From: Chloroflexota bacterium
GTDB lineage: Bacteria; Chloroflexota; Limnocylindria; Limnocylindrales; CSP1-4
Length of the DNA stretch: 14,351 nt
Assembly (NCBI GenBank): GCA_021802185.1
Contig: JAKAAV010000013.1
Span: 1-14,351, forward strand
Direction: 5' to 3'
Shown here: positions 1-6,323 of the stretch, one piece after another
Layout: every line of letters starts with the position of its first letter
Position numbering within the stretch: position 1 is the first letter of the stretch
Made by a program: the position numbers and the translations under genes
The notes under the pieces: generated by a model
Told to the model about the DNA's origin: nothing
The model's database searches: none
Seen by the model: the letters and a program-made list of their open reading frames with translations, nothing else

Positions 1-2
1 CG

Positions 3-518
3 GACGCGCGCCAGCTCGCCGCGCGCGTGCTCGCTCGCGGGCGCGACCGTCGCGACGAGCTGTTCGCCGGGCAGCCCAGGGGCCCCATCTGGCCGCCGTC
101 GCGGGAGTCCGCGCCTGCCGCGGTCCCGGCTGCCGCGATGTCCGTGCCCGAGCCCGCGACCTCCGACATGACGCCGACCGCGACGATGTCCGGCAGCCTG
201 GCCGAGATCCAGGCGCGGGTCGCTCGGGCGGACCTCGCAGGCACCGCGACCCGTCTCGGGCTCGTGCTCCGCACCCGGCCGGCGCTCGCCCCGGCGGTGC
301 TCGCGGTGGCCGACGAGGCGATCCACGCGGATCCGGCGGGCGCCGAGGTGGCGGGGCTCCACCTCGTCCGCGGCGACGCGTACCGCCTCATGGGCCGCGA
401 GACGCTCGCCGCCGAGGCATTCCAGCACTCCAGCCGATCGCTCCGGCTCAGGCCGGCCGCGCCATCGGAGCGCCCCGGGCCGGCCGAGAGCGCCGCTGCC
501 GCAGAGGAGGAATCGTGA
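3..518 (+). CDS. 3' part of an unrecognised protein with a TPR-like C-terminus (5' end outside window)
   Basis: The reading frame is open to the left edge with no stop, so the gene probably begins upstream; the first possible start inside the window is a GTG at 27. I do not recognise the family. About 50 Pro/Ala/Ser-rich, probably disordered residues precede an alpha-helical C-terminal half. Near the end, the stretch around [17 protein letters not shown] has the Gly-Ala-Tyr, Gly and Ala-x3-Phe spacing of a tetratricopeptide repeat. A protein-protein interaction role would be inference from that single repeat. The stop overlaps the ndk start in a GTGA arrangement (515-518), so the two genes are probably co-transcribed and translationally coupled. 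The ndk ribosome binding site GAGGAGG lies inside this gene's last codons. Confidence 0.55.
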   Translation, partial: DARQLAARVLARGRDRRDELFAGQPRGPIWPPSRESAPAAVPAAAMSVPEPATSDMTPTATMSGSLAEIQARVARADLAGTATRLGLVLRTRPALAPAVLAVADEAIHADPAGAEVAGLHLVRGDAYRLMGRETLAAEAFQHSSRSLRLRPAAPSERPGPAESAAAAEEES

Positions 519-979
519 TCGAACGGACCCTCGTCCTCGTCAAGCCCGACGGCGTCCAGCGCCTGCTGGCCGGCCGCATCCTCTCCCGGTACGAGGAGCG
601 CGGTCTCAAGCTCGTCGCGCTGAAGCTCGTCCGCGTCGACCGCGAGCTCGCCGAGCAGCACTACGCGGTCCACCGCGAGCGGCCGTTCTTCGCGGGGCTC
701 GTCGAGTTCATCACGTCCGGACCTGTCGTCGCGCTGGCGCTCGAGGGGCCCGACGCGGTGTCGATCGTTCGTGCGATGAACGGGGCCACGCGGCCGGCGC
801 AGGCCGATCCGGGGACGATCCGGGGCGACCTGGCGCTGGAGACGGCGCAGAACCTCGTGCACGCATCGGACAGCCCGGAGACGGCGGAGGCCGAGCTCGC
901 CCTGTGGTTCCGGCCCCAGGAGTTCGTCGAGTACGCGCGCGAGGTCGACCGCTGGGTGCTTGCGCCGCAGGAGGCGTAG
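515..979 (+). CDS. ndk: Nucleoside diphosphate kinase
   Basis: Cytosolic enzyme that moves the gamma phosphate of ATP onto other (d)NDPs through a phosphohistidine, supplying NTPs for RNA, DNA and lipid precursor synthesis. The 154-residue protein is full length for the family. Visible family residues are Lys10 in LVKPDGV, Tyr50, the PGTIRGD loop at 99-105 with Arg103, and the catalytic His116 in NLVHASDS. The common bacterial form of that last motif is HGSDS; the Ala variant also occurs and keeps the nucleophile and the following Ser-Asp-Ser. The GTG start is chosen because GAGGAGG (504-510) lies 4 bases upstream and the protein then begins at the conserved [11 protein letters not shown] strand. 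It overlaps the preceding gene by 4 bases, suggesting coupled translation. The next gene is 133 bases away with its own ribosome binding site. Confidence 0.97.
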   Translation: MIERTLVLVKPDGVQRLLAGRILSRYEERGLKLVALKLVRVDRELAEQHYAVHRERPFFAGLVEFITSGPVVALALEGPDAVSIVRAMNGATRPAQADPGTIRGDLALETAQNLVHASDSPETAEAELALWFRPQEFVEYAREVDRWVLAPQEA

Positions 980-1112
980 GGGCGCCGACCGGGGGAAGCT
1001 GCGCTGGTCAGATCAGGCGAGCGATTCGCGCAGGCACCGTTCGCGGGTCAGTGCGTGTTCGGGCTGACTACCTGGTAGCGGGCGGGCGTCGGCTCTTGAC
1101 GGAGGTCGCGTC

Positions 1113-2003
1113 GTGGTGAACCGTGGGAGCGTGGAACGCTCGGCCTCGGTCTTCGACGAACCGGGCAGGCCATCCGATGCCGGTGCACCGCAGCCGCACC
1201 TCCCGGAGCTGACGTGGCCCGCGTGGGTGTTCATCGGTGGGGCAGTCGTCGTCGTGCTGGTCCACCTCTCGCATGTCGGCCAGGAGCCCGGCGGACTCCT
1301 CGTCGCCTCGGCCGTGCTGTCCGCTCTCGTCGCGGGCCTCGGAGCCCTCCTGCCGGCGGCGCTGCTGGTGCGCATACCCGAGGCTCCGCGGACGCAGCGA
1401 CTGCTGCTCGCCGGTCTCGCCGGTCAGGCCGTCGCGGTCTGGGGCTGGGCGATCTTCCCGGTCCTGCTCACCGGTCCGGCCCGGCCCGACTGGTCAGCGA
1501 CCGCCGCGTTCGCCATCCTCTACGGGGCGGCTGTCGTGGCATCCATCTGCCTCGCCGTGGGGCTCCTGCGGCTGCGTCGTCCGGGCGTGAGGCGCGTCTG
1601 GCTGCTGGCCGTCATCGCCGTCCTCCAGCTCGGGTTCACGGTCGTTCAGGCCGCCCTCCCTGCGGCGACCGTGCACCTGTCGTTCGTGAGCCCCATGCTC
1701 GTGCCGATCGCCGTGCTGACGGTCGCCGCTGCCGTCGCCGCGTGGGTGCCGGTGGACGCCTGGCTCGGCCGCGAGCGCCCACGACCGTTCTGGGCGCTCC
1801 TGGCGCTCGGGTTTCCACTCGGTCTGGTGGCCGGCGCTCTCGGTGTCTGGAAGACCCTCGAGATGCTCCGGCCATCGGGAACCGGACTCACGGCCGACAC
1901 GCCGTTCTGGGTCGCCTCGATGCTCGTGTCGCTGATCGGCATCGCCGCGAATGTGCTGGCGCTGGCGGCCTACGCGCGGCTGACGCCGATCCCCGAGGTC
2001 TGA
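1113..2003 (+). CDS. Eight-helix integral membrane protein of unknown function
   Basis: I do not recognise this 296-residue protein. A soluble, charged N-terminus of about 33 residues is followed by eight hydrophobic segments, roughly at 36-53, 61-87, 97-120, 128-152, 161-181, 190-212, 226-245 and 265-287. Short Arg-rich loops separate them (for example after residue 152 and around 216-225), which suggests those loops are cytoplasmic. There is no catalytic motif, metal-binding cluster or transporter signature. The start is GTG at 1113, with GGAGG at 1101-1105 spaced 7 bases away; the next codon is also GTG. It stands alone between ndk and a convergent lipoprotein gene. Codon bias is like its neighbours, so it is a real gene, but a function cannot be assigned from sequence alone. 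Confidence 0.8.
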   Translation: MVNRGSVERSASVFDEPGRPSDAGAPQPHLPELTWPAWVFIGGAVVVVLVHLSHVGQEPGGLLVASAVLSALVAGLGALLPAALLVRIPEAPRTQRLLLAGLAGQAVAVWGWAIFPVLLTGPARPDWSATAAFAILYGAAVVASICLAVGLLRLRRPGVRRVWLLAVIAVLQLGFTVVQAALPAATVHLSFVSPMLVPIAVLTVAAAVAAWVPVDAWLGRERPRPFWALLALGFPLGLVAGALGVWKTLEMLRPSGTGLTADTPFWVASMLVSLIGIAANVLALAAYARLTPIPEV

Positions 2004-2032
2004 TCAGGCGAACGGGGTCGCCTCCGCCTTCT

Positions 2033-2047
2033 CCCGCCCCGGGCGGG
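2033..2047. terminator. GC hairpin between convergent genes, possible bidirectional terminator
   Basis: CCCGCC (2033-2038) pairs with GGCGGG (2042-2047) around a 3-base loop. It sits in the 46-base gap between the stop codons of the eight-helix membrane protein and the minus-strand lipoprotein gene, where a terminator is expected on both strands. No T-run follows on either strand, so intrinsic termination is not certain. Confidence 0.4.
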
Positions 2048-2049
2048 GA

Positions 2050-3021
2050 TCATGCGGGGAACGCCTCCACCATCGTCCAGGTCCGGCCGCCATCGGTCGA
2101 CCGCGCGACGTGCGCGCTGGGCGATCCCGACAGCACGGCGAAGCCGACGGTAGGGGTCACGAACTGGGCCGACCGGATCTGCGCGACGACGCCGTCTGCG
2201 ACCGGCACGCTCGCCCAGGTCTTGCCGCCGTCGGCCGACGCATAGAGTGCGTCCTGCGTCCAGAGCCAGCCGCGTCCGTCCTCCAGCATGGACAGGCCGG
2301 CGAGGGTGCCGCCCGTGGGCAGAGTATCGGCGAGACCGGGCACGCCCGCGGTCGCGACCACCTCGTCGTTCTCGCCGCCGTTGAACACCCTGGCCAGTGA
2401 GCGCACTTCGCGTCCGTCCGTTACGTCGCCCGAGCAGGCCATCCAGCCGTCGGTCGAGCTCGTGAAGATCATGCCGACGGCCGAAGGAGTGACCGCGACA
2501 TCGCACCAGGGCGTGGTCTGCGCCCACGTGCCCGAGGGCAGTGTCACGCGCCAGAGGGTCGAGATCTGGCCAGGCACGGGCGGTGTGAGGAGCCACGCCG
2601 TGTGCGCGTCGGACAACGCCGGACGCACGAGGCGCGGGATCTGGGCGAGGTCGGCGAACGTCTGACCACCGTCGGTGCTGCTCCAGACGCAGCCCGGGCC
2701 GCTCGCCCGGGGGCAGTCCGCCGTGACGAGCACCGCGCTGCCGTTCAGCGCGACCCCGTTGAGGGACGGAGTCGGCAGGCTCCGACTCGCCCACGTCCGG
2801 CCGCCATCGGCGCTCACGGCGATCGCGCCATGCCCCGCGTTCGCGGCGTCCGTCCCGACGACGACGAGATGCTGCGCGTCGAGCGCCGCAAGGGCTCGGG
2901 GAAGCACCTGGACGAGAGCCACCGACGCCCCCGCGCTGGACGCCGCGGAAGGTGCGGCCCCCGAGGTCGCACATCCCCCGAGCGCGACCGCGAGCAGACC
3001 GAGGAACAGCGAACGCGACAT
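2050..3021 (-). CDS. Putative lipoprotein with four Asp-box (BNR) repeats, beta-propeller-like
   Basis: A 323-residue exported protein. The N-terminus MSRSLFLGLLAVALGGC is a short lipoprotein signal with the lipid-modified Cys at 17 (lipobox LGGC), followed by a Ser/Ala linker, so it is probably anchored on the outer face of the membrane. Four Asp-box motifs (S-x-D-G-G-x-T-W/F) lie at about 70-77, 115-122, 262-269 and 308-315. This is the repeat of sialidase-like and Ycf48-like beta-propellers. Close cysteine pairs at 103/111 and 173/196 could form disulfides. No sialidase catalytic set (Arg triad, Tyr-Glu) is evident, so an enzymatic role should not be assumed from the BNR repeats. A longer frame begins at 3057, but ATG 3021 is preferred because AGGAGG lies 7 bases upstream and it gives a proper signal peptide. 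Confidence 0.82.
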   Translation of the reverse strand: MSRSLFLGLLAVALGGCATSGAAPSAASSAGASVALVQVLPRALAALDAQHLVVVGTDAANAGHGAIAVSADGGRTWASRSLPTPSLNGVALNGSAVLVTADCPRASGPGCVWSSTDGGQTFADLAQIPRLVRPALSDAHTAWLLTPPVPGQISTLWRVTLPSGTWAQTTPWCDVAVTPSAVGMIFTSSTDGWMACSGDVTDGREVRSLARVFNGGENDEVVATAGVPGLADTLPTGGTLAGLSMLEDGRGWLWTQDALYASADGGKTWASVPVADGVVAQIRSAQFVTPTVGFAVLSGSPSAHVARSTDGGRTWTMVEAFPA

Positions 3022-3090
3022 GTCGCGACCTCCTGCCTTGCTGAGACCGTCGTCCAACTCCGCGGTCAGGTCAATGGCCGTTCGACCTGT

Positions 3091-3102
3091 CCGTCATGAC
3101 GG
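3091..3102. promoter_or_regulatory. Perfect 12-bp palindrome CCGTCATGACGG, possible operator
   Basis: A complete inverted repeat with no spacer lies about 70 bases upstream of the Asp-box lipoprotein start, in the spacer between it and lepB. A TTGACC (-35-like, minus strand, 3069-3074) lies between the palindrome and the gene, but I find no convincing -10 box at the right distance. The site could bind a dimeric regulator; that is inference from symmetry and position only. Confidence 0.25.
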
Positions 3103-3203
3103 TTGCGGCCAGACGCCGGTTCCTGACAGCGGCAGCGCCGACGCCATCACCACCACATTGCCAGCACTTCCTGCCGATCTCCGGGACCGGTCAGGCCGCG
3201 ACA

Positions 3204-3223
3204 CCCCGTCTCAATCGGCGGGG
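3204..3223 (-). terminator. Hairpin downstream of lepB, possible terminator
   Basis: On the plus strand CCCCGTC (3204-3210) pairs with GGCGGGG (3217-3223), a 7-bp stem with one G-T pair and a 6-base loop. It begins 11 bases after the lepB stop in the direction of lepB transcription. It lacks a U-tract, so it may be a weak or Rho-assisted terminator, or only an mRNA 3' end stabiliser. Confidence 0.35.
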
Positions 3224-3233
3224 CGCGGCCGGC

Positions 3234-3929
3234 TCAGGCGGCTCGGACGGTCACCGCGCGAGCGCGTCGGACGTCGCCGGTCGAGCGTGGGTCGGGTGCC
3301 ACAGGCACAGCCTGCCCCGCAGCCGATGGGAGCGCGGTGCCGCTGCTCGGCGCCGGGGGCGCGGAGACCGGGCTCAGGTTCGGATACGTCGGCGTCGCGA
3401 TGACCTCGAAGGTATCGAGCGGCCAGTAGCGCAACCACGCGCGGCCGATGACGTTCTTGATTGGGACCGGGCCGAAGACCCGTGAGTCACTGGACTGCTC
3501 GCGGTGGTCGCCCAGCACGAACAGGTCGCCGGGTGGCACGACCCAGTGGTCCTGTCCGTTCAGTGGTTCCGTGGTCTGACCGGGGTACACGTACGGCTCG
3601 CTGATCGGCTGGCCGTTGATGATGACGTGCCCGTTCTGCAGGTCCACAGTGTCGCCGGGCAGCCCGATGACGCGCTTTATGAAGGGCACGGACCCTGGAT
3701 CGCCACCTGGCGGGGTGAACACGACGATGTCACCGCGCTTGTAGCCGTCGAACCGTGGGGTCAGCTTGTCGACGAGCACGTACTGCCCCGGCAGGAGCGT
3801 GTTCTCCATGCTCATCTGCTCGACCTGATACGGCTGGGCGACGAAGTTCTGGATGACCAGGAAGATGATGAGGGTGAGGACGAGGGTCTCGACCGCCTCG
3901 AGCAGGCAGCCTCGAGCGCGTTCGGTCAC
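3234..3929 (-). CDS. lepB: Signal peptidase I
   Basis: Membrane-bound serine protease that removes signal peptides from exported proteins on the outer face of the cytoplasmic membrane. One transmembrane segment lies at about 13-29. The nucleophile is Ser40 in QMSMENTL (usual form SMxPTL; Asn replaces Pro here). The general base is Lys85 in FIKRVIGLPGD, and the GD-x-R...SxDSR box is at 140-151. The core ends near residue 183; a Pro/Ala/Ser-rich tail of about 48 residues follows, which is unusual and probably disordered. The frame stays open upstream to 4115, but that extension is low-complexity Arg/Thr/Ala and spans the TATACT box. GTG 3929 (231 residues) gives a normal N-terminus. No clear Shine-Dalgarno sequence precedes it. 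It is divergent from the Big_5/propeller gene. Confidence 0.93.
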   Translation of the reverse strand: MTERARGCLLEAVETLVLTLIIFLVIQNFVAQPYQVEQMSMENTLLPGQYVLVDKLTPRFDGYKRGDIVVFTPPGGDPGSVPFIKRVIGLPGDTVDLQNGHVIINGQPISEPYVYPGQTTEPLNGQDHWVVPPGDLFVLGDHREQSSDSRVFGPVPIKNVIGRAWLRYWPLDTFEVIATPTYPNLSPVSAPPAPSSGTALPSAAGQAVPVAPDPRSTGDVRRARAVTVRAA

Positions 3930-3960
3930 GCGGGACAGGCGTGTCGGATCACAAGGGCGG

Positions 3961-3989
3961 AGTATAGGGGGAACGCGCGCGCAGGTCGC
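3961..3989 (-). promoter_or_regulatory. Predicted lepB promoter
   Basis: On the minus strand TATACT (3961-3966) matches five of six bases of the sigma-70 -10 consensus and stands out in this GC-rich DNA. A weak -35, GCGACC (3984-3989), lies 17 bases upstream. Transcription would begin near 3954, leaving a leader of about 25 bases before the GTG at 3929. The box also argues against the longer open frame being translated. Confidence 0.5.
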
Positions 3990-4050
3990 GCCCGTGGCAG
4001 ACGCCATGCCTGACGCCGACGGTGCGCCCGTGTCGGCCGCGCCTGCGGCG

Positions 4051-4085
4051 GATGTCCGGGTCCGGGATGTCCGGGTCCGGGACGT
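4051..4085. repeat. 15-bp tandem repeat in the lepB divergent spacer
   Basis: GATGTCCGGGTCCGG occurs twice without interruption (4051-4065 and 4066-4080) and is followed by GACGT, a partial third copy with one change. Within each unit, TCCGGG and TCCGG are themselves related. It lies between the divergent starts of lepB and the Big_5/propeller gene, 10 bases before a predicted -10 box. It could be a regulator-binding array or simple slippage; copy number may vary between strains. Confidence 0.75.
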
Positions 4086-4094
4086 GGCGCGTGG

Positions 4095-4100
4095 TAACGT
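4095..4100 (+). promoter_or_regulatory. Possible -10 box of a leaderless transcript
   Basis: TAACGT fits the TANNNT -10 pattern and ends 8 bases before the GTG at 4109. That spacing puts the transcription start at or next to the start codon, as in leaderless mRNAs. No Shine-Dalgarno sequence lies between the box and the start, which agrees. The box is only six bases, so this remains a prediction. Confidence 0.35.
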
Positions 4101-4108
4101 CAGCCGCC

Positions 4109-6124
4109 GTGTCACGCCGCACGGTCGAGATCGCGGGAAGGATCGTCGCGATCGTCGCCCTCCTGCTCATCCTGGCGAACGCGACCCTCGTCGACCGCGT
4201 GCCGCCCAGCGTGCAGTCCATCACCCTCGGGCGCACGGCCGGTGATGCGCACGTCGGCCTGACGCACACGGCGATCGACGTCGAGTTCAGCAAGGCCGTC
4301 GACCAGTCGTCGGCGCAGCTGCACTTCCGCATCGTGCCCCAGGTCCAGGGCGCCTTCGCCTGGGACGGGTCGCGGACGATGATCTTCACCCCGAACCAGA
4401 AGCTCCCGGCGCAGACGCAGTTCACCGTCACGATCGAGGCGGGCTTCCGAGACGTGCACGGCAACGTCGCGAACGGAGGACCGACGACGTTCACGTTCCG
4501 GACGATCGGGCCGCCGGTGCTGTCGTCCAGCAGCCCCGCGAACGGAGCCACCGACGTCCCCGTCGACACGCCGATTGCCCTGACGTTCGATCGCCTGATG
4601 GACATCGGCAAGACCGGCGCGGCCATCAGCGTCTCGCCGAGCGTCGCGCTCAAGGAGGCGTGGAGCGGTGCCACTGTCAGCCTCACGCCCACGACGCAGC
4701 TCGCGTACGGGACGGTGTACACCGTCACGGTGTCGACCGCCGCGGTGGACACCGACGGCAACTCGCCGGCACGACCCATCGTCGTGACGTTCACCACGGT
4801 CCGCGCCGGCCTCAGCGTGTCCCAGGTGGTCCCGTCCGACGGATCCGCCGGAGCGCCCGTCGACGGCTCGATCGCGATGGTCTTCGACGGTCCCGTCGAC
4901 CCGACGAGCGTGGCGTCACTCGTCCGGGTCACGCCGCCTGCCCCGGGCCAGGTCAGCGTCCAATCGATCCCGTCCGACGTCCCCGGGCAGACGCCCCCGC
5001 AGTCGGTCGTCGTGTACCGGCCCTCCGCCGCGCTCGCGCCGCACACCACGTACACCGTGCAGCTGCTCGACGGCGCGAAGCGCGCGGGCGATCCGCAGAT
5101 GGTGGCGGCGGGACGGACCTGGTCGTTCACGACGGGCACCCCCGCCGAGTCGCTCCAGAACCAGGTGCTGTTCCTCTCGGCGCGCACGGGCGTCCAGAAC
5201 CTCTGGGCGATGAACCCCGACGGCACGAATGCGCGCCAGGTCACGGATGCGCTCGCGACTGTGACCGCCTACGACGTGACCGCCGACGGGCAGCGCGTCG
5301 TCTACGCCTCGGCCGGCCACGTGTACACGTTCACGCTGGGCAGCCCGTCCCCGACCGACCTCACCCCCGGCGATTCGTGGGACTACGCTCCGCGACTGGT
5401 GCCCGACGGATCCGGCGTGATCGTGGGGCGGCGCGACCGGGCCACGGGCGCCGACCGCGGGTGGTGGCTGCTCCCGATCGAGTCGAACCAGCAGCCGCGG
5501 CAGCTCGTCCCCGGCGGCGCACCGCCCACCGGCTCGAGCGCGTCGACCGCGGATCCGCTCGCGGCCCCCACTCCCGATGCCTGGACCCCCACGTCCGCGG
5601 TCTCCTCGGACGGCAGCACGGCCGTCGTCACCGGCTCCGGCGGCGCGATCGTTCGCGTCAGCCTCTCGTCGGGCAAGGCCGCCGACACCGGCCTCCGCGC
5701 GCCGACGGGACCGATGCAGTGGTCCGACGTCGAGCACGGGTTCGTCGCGGACGCCACGCGACAGGGCGAGGCCTCGCCCGCCGTCTGGGTCATTCCGCTC
5801 GACGGCCCGCCCTTCACGATGTCCGTCTCGGGCGGCGGCCCCTGGACGTCGGTCGCGCCACAGGCCGCGCTCGCGTGGCTCGGTGGTCGGGCGGTGCAGC
5901 ACGTCACGTTCGAGCCGCGCGACGGCCGCGCGCCCCAGCCCCTCACGACCGGGCCGGACCTCAGCGACCGCCAGCCGTCGTTCTCGCCCGCAGGCGACGT
6001 CGTGGTCTTCGTCCGGATACCCGCGGCGGGCGGTCCGAGTGCCGGGATCTGGGCCGTCGGCACGAATGGCGCGAACCTCCGCGAGCTCGCCCCCGACGGG
6101 ACGCAGCCCCACTGGCTGCCGTAG
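4109..6124 (+). CDS. Membrane-anchored protein with three Big_5 Ig-like domains and a TolB/PD40-type beta-propeller
   Basis: A 671-residue extracytoplasmic protein. A short basic N-terminus and one hydrophobic helix (about 9-26) form an uncleaved anchor or signal. Three Ig-like modules of the SbsA/Big_5 type follow at about 32-132, 136-231 and 235-342. Each shows the SPANGATDVPVDTPIALTF-type opening, a 'lxpgttYtvtv' strand and a closing FTFRT, FTT or SFTTG. Residues from about 350 to the end form propeller blades, seen in NLWAMNPDGTNARQVT and in the final GIWAVGTNGANLRELAPDG repeat. A Ser/Thr/Pro linker interrupts the propeller near 480. No catalytic residues are evident; a binding, scaffold or surface role is inferred. 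The frame extends upstream to 4022, but that part runs through the tandem repeat. GTG 4109 directly precedes the basic-plus-hydrophobic start and suits leaderless initiation. Confidence 0.85.
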   Translation: MSRRTVEIAGRIVAIVALLLILANATLVDRVPPSVQSITLGRTAGDAHVGLTHTAIDVEFSKAVDQSSAQLHFRIVPQVQGAFAWDGSRTMIFTPNQKLPAQTQFTVTIEAGFRDVHGNVANGGPTTFTFRTIGPPVLSSSSPANGATDVPVDTPIALTFDRLMDIGKTGAAISVSPSVALKEAWSGATVSLTPTTQLAYGTVYTVTVSTAAVDTDGNSPARPIVVTFTTVRAGLSVSQVVPSDGSAGAPVDGSIAMVFDGPVDPTSVASLVRVTPPAPGQVSVQSIPSDVPGQTPPQSVVVYRPSAALAPHTTYTVQLLDGAKRAGDPQMVAAGRTWSFTTGTPAESLQNQVLFLSARTGVQNLWAMNPDGTNARQVTDALATVTAYDVTADGQRVVYASAGHVYTFTLGSPSPTDLTPGDSWDYAPRLVPDGSGVIVGRRDRATGADRGWWLLPIESNQQPRQLVPGGAPPTGSSASTADPLAAPTPDAWTPTSAVSSDGSTAVVTGSGGAIVRVSLSSGKAADTGLRAPTGPMQWSDVEHGFVADATRQGEASPAVWVIPLDGPPFTMSVSGGGPWTSVAPQAALAWLGGRAVQHVTFEPRDGRAPQPLTTGPDLSDRQPSFSPAGDVVVFVRIPAAGGPSAGIWAVGTNGANLRELAPDGTQPHWLP

Positions 6125-6146
6125 CGACCTCGCGCGCTGCCGTGCC

Positions 6147-6172
6147 GCGCGGGCGGGGTGGGCAGCCCGCGC
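6147..6172 (+). terminator. Strong GC hairpin after the Big_5/propeller gene, possible terminator
   Basis: GCGCGGGC (6147-6154) pairs perfectly with GCCCGCGC (6165-6172) around a 10-base loop, starting 22 bases after the stop codon. No T-run follows. Its position before the separate hppA promoter supports a termination role. Confidence 0.45.
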
Positions 6173-6240
6173 CATCCGCCCGCTCCAGGCCGCATAGCCG
6201 CGCGAATATGCAATGGATCACCGGCGGCGTGCGGAGCCCG

Positions 6241-6249
6241 TGCTACACT
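6241..6249 (+). promoter_or_regulatory. Predicted extended -10 promoter of hppA
   Basis: TGCTACACT contains the extended -10 element TG-N followed by TACACT (four of six matches to TATAAT, keeping the key TA...T positions). No -35 hexamer is recognisable at 16-18 bases upstream, which the TGn element would compensate for. The predicted start is near 6256, giving a leader of about 68 bases that carries a terminator-like hairpin. Confidence 0.55.
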
Positions 6250-6273
6250 TCCGTGCGCCGAACCAGCGTCCCT

Positions 6274-6298
6274 CCCCGGAGCATGACCGGGGCTTTTC
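6274..6298 (+). terminator. Terminator-like hairpin with T-run inside the hppA leader (attenuator candidate)
   Basis: CCCCGG (6274-6279) pairs with CCGGGG (6287-6292) around a 7-base loop and is followed by CTTTTC. It lies between the predicted hppA promoter and the hppA ribosome binding site, so it would stop transcripts about 40 bases long before they reach hppA. It could instead end a transcript from upstream, but its place downstream of a promoter suggests attenuation or a short leader RNA. Confidence 0.55.
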
Positions 6299-6323
6299 AT
6301 GTGTACCGGAGGCGTGATCCGAC

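Noticed and set aside
1096..1101. TTGACG upstream of the membrane-protein gene as a -35 box
   Set aside because: It overlaps the ribosome binding site, and any -10 would fall inside the coding sequence downstream of the start.
1013..1375. Minus-strand frames opposite the start of the membrane-protein gene
   Set aside because: Short, Arg/Thr-rich, no ribosome binding site, and overlapping a gene with a good start and clear membrane segments.
1011..2011. Direct repeat GATCAGGCGA at 1011-1020 and 2002-2011 flanking the membrane-protein gene
   Set aside because: Ten bases repeated within about 1 kb of biased sequence is expected by chance; there is no transposase, inverted repeat or composition change to suggest insertion.
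2050..3021. Assignment of the Asp-box lipoprotein as a sialidase
   Set aside because: Only the Asp-box repeats support it. The catalytic residues of sialidases are not evident, and such repeats occur in many non-enzymatic propellers.
4022..4108. Upstream ATG extension of the Big_5/propeller gene
   Set aside because: It would translate the 15-bp tandem repeat into a Met-Ser-Gly repeat and place about 38 odd residues before the membrane helix. GTG 4109 gives a normal anchor.
3930..4115. Upstream extension of lepB to an ATG at 4115
   Set aside because: Low-complexity residues not typical of signal peptidase, and the frame spans the likely lepB promoter.
3949..5244. 431-codon minus-strand open frame opposite the Big_5/propeller gene
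   Set aside because: Overlaps a gene with clear domains and shows no motif; the long frame is explained by GC-rich third positions on the other strand.
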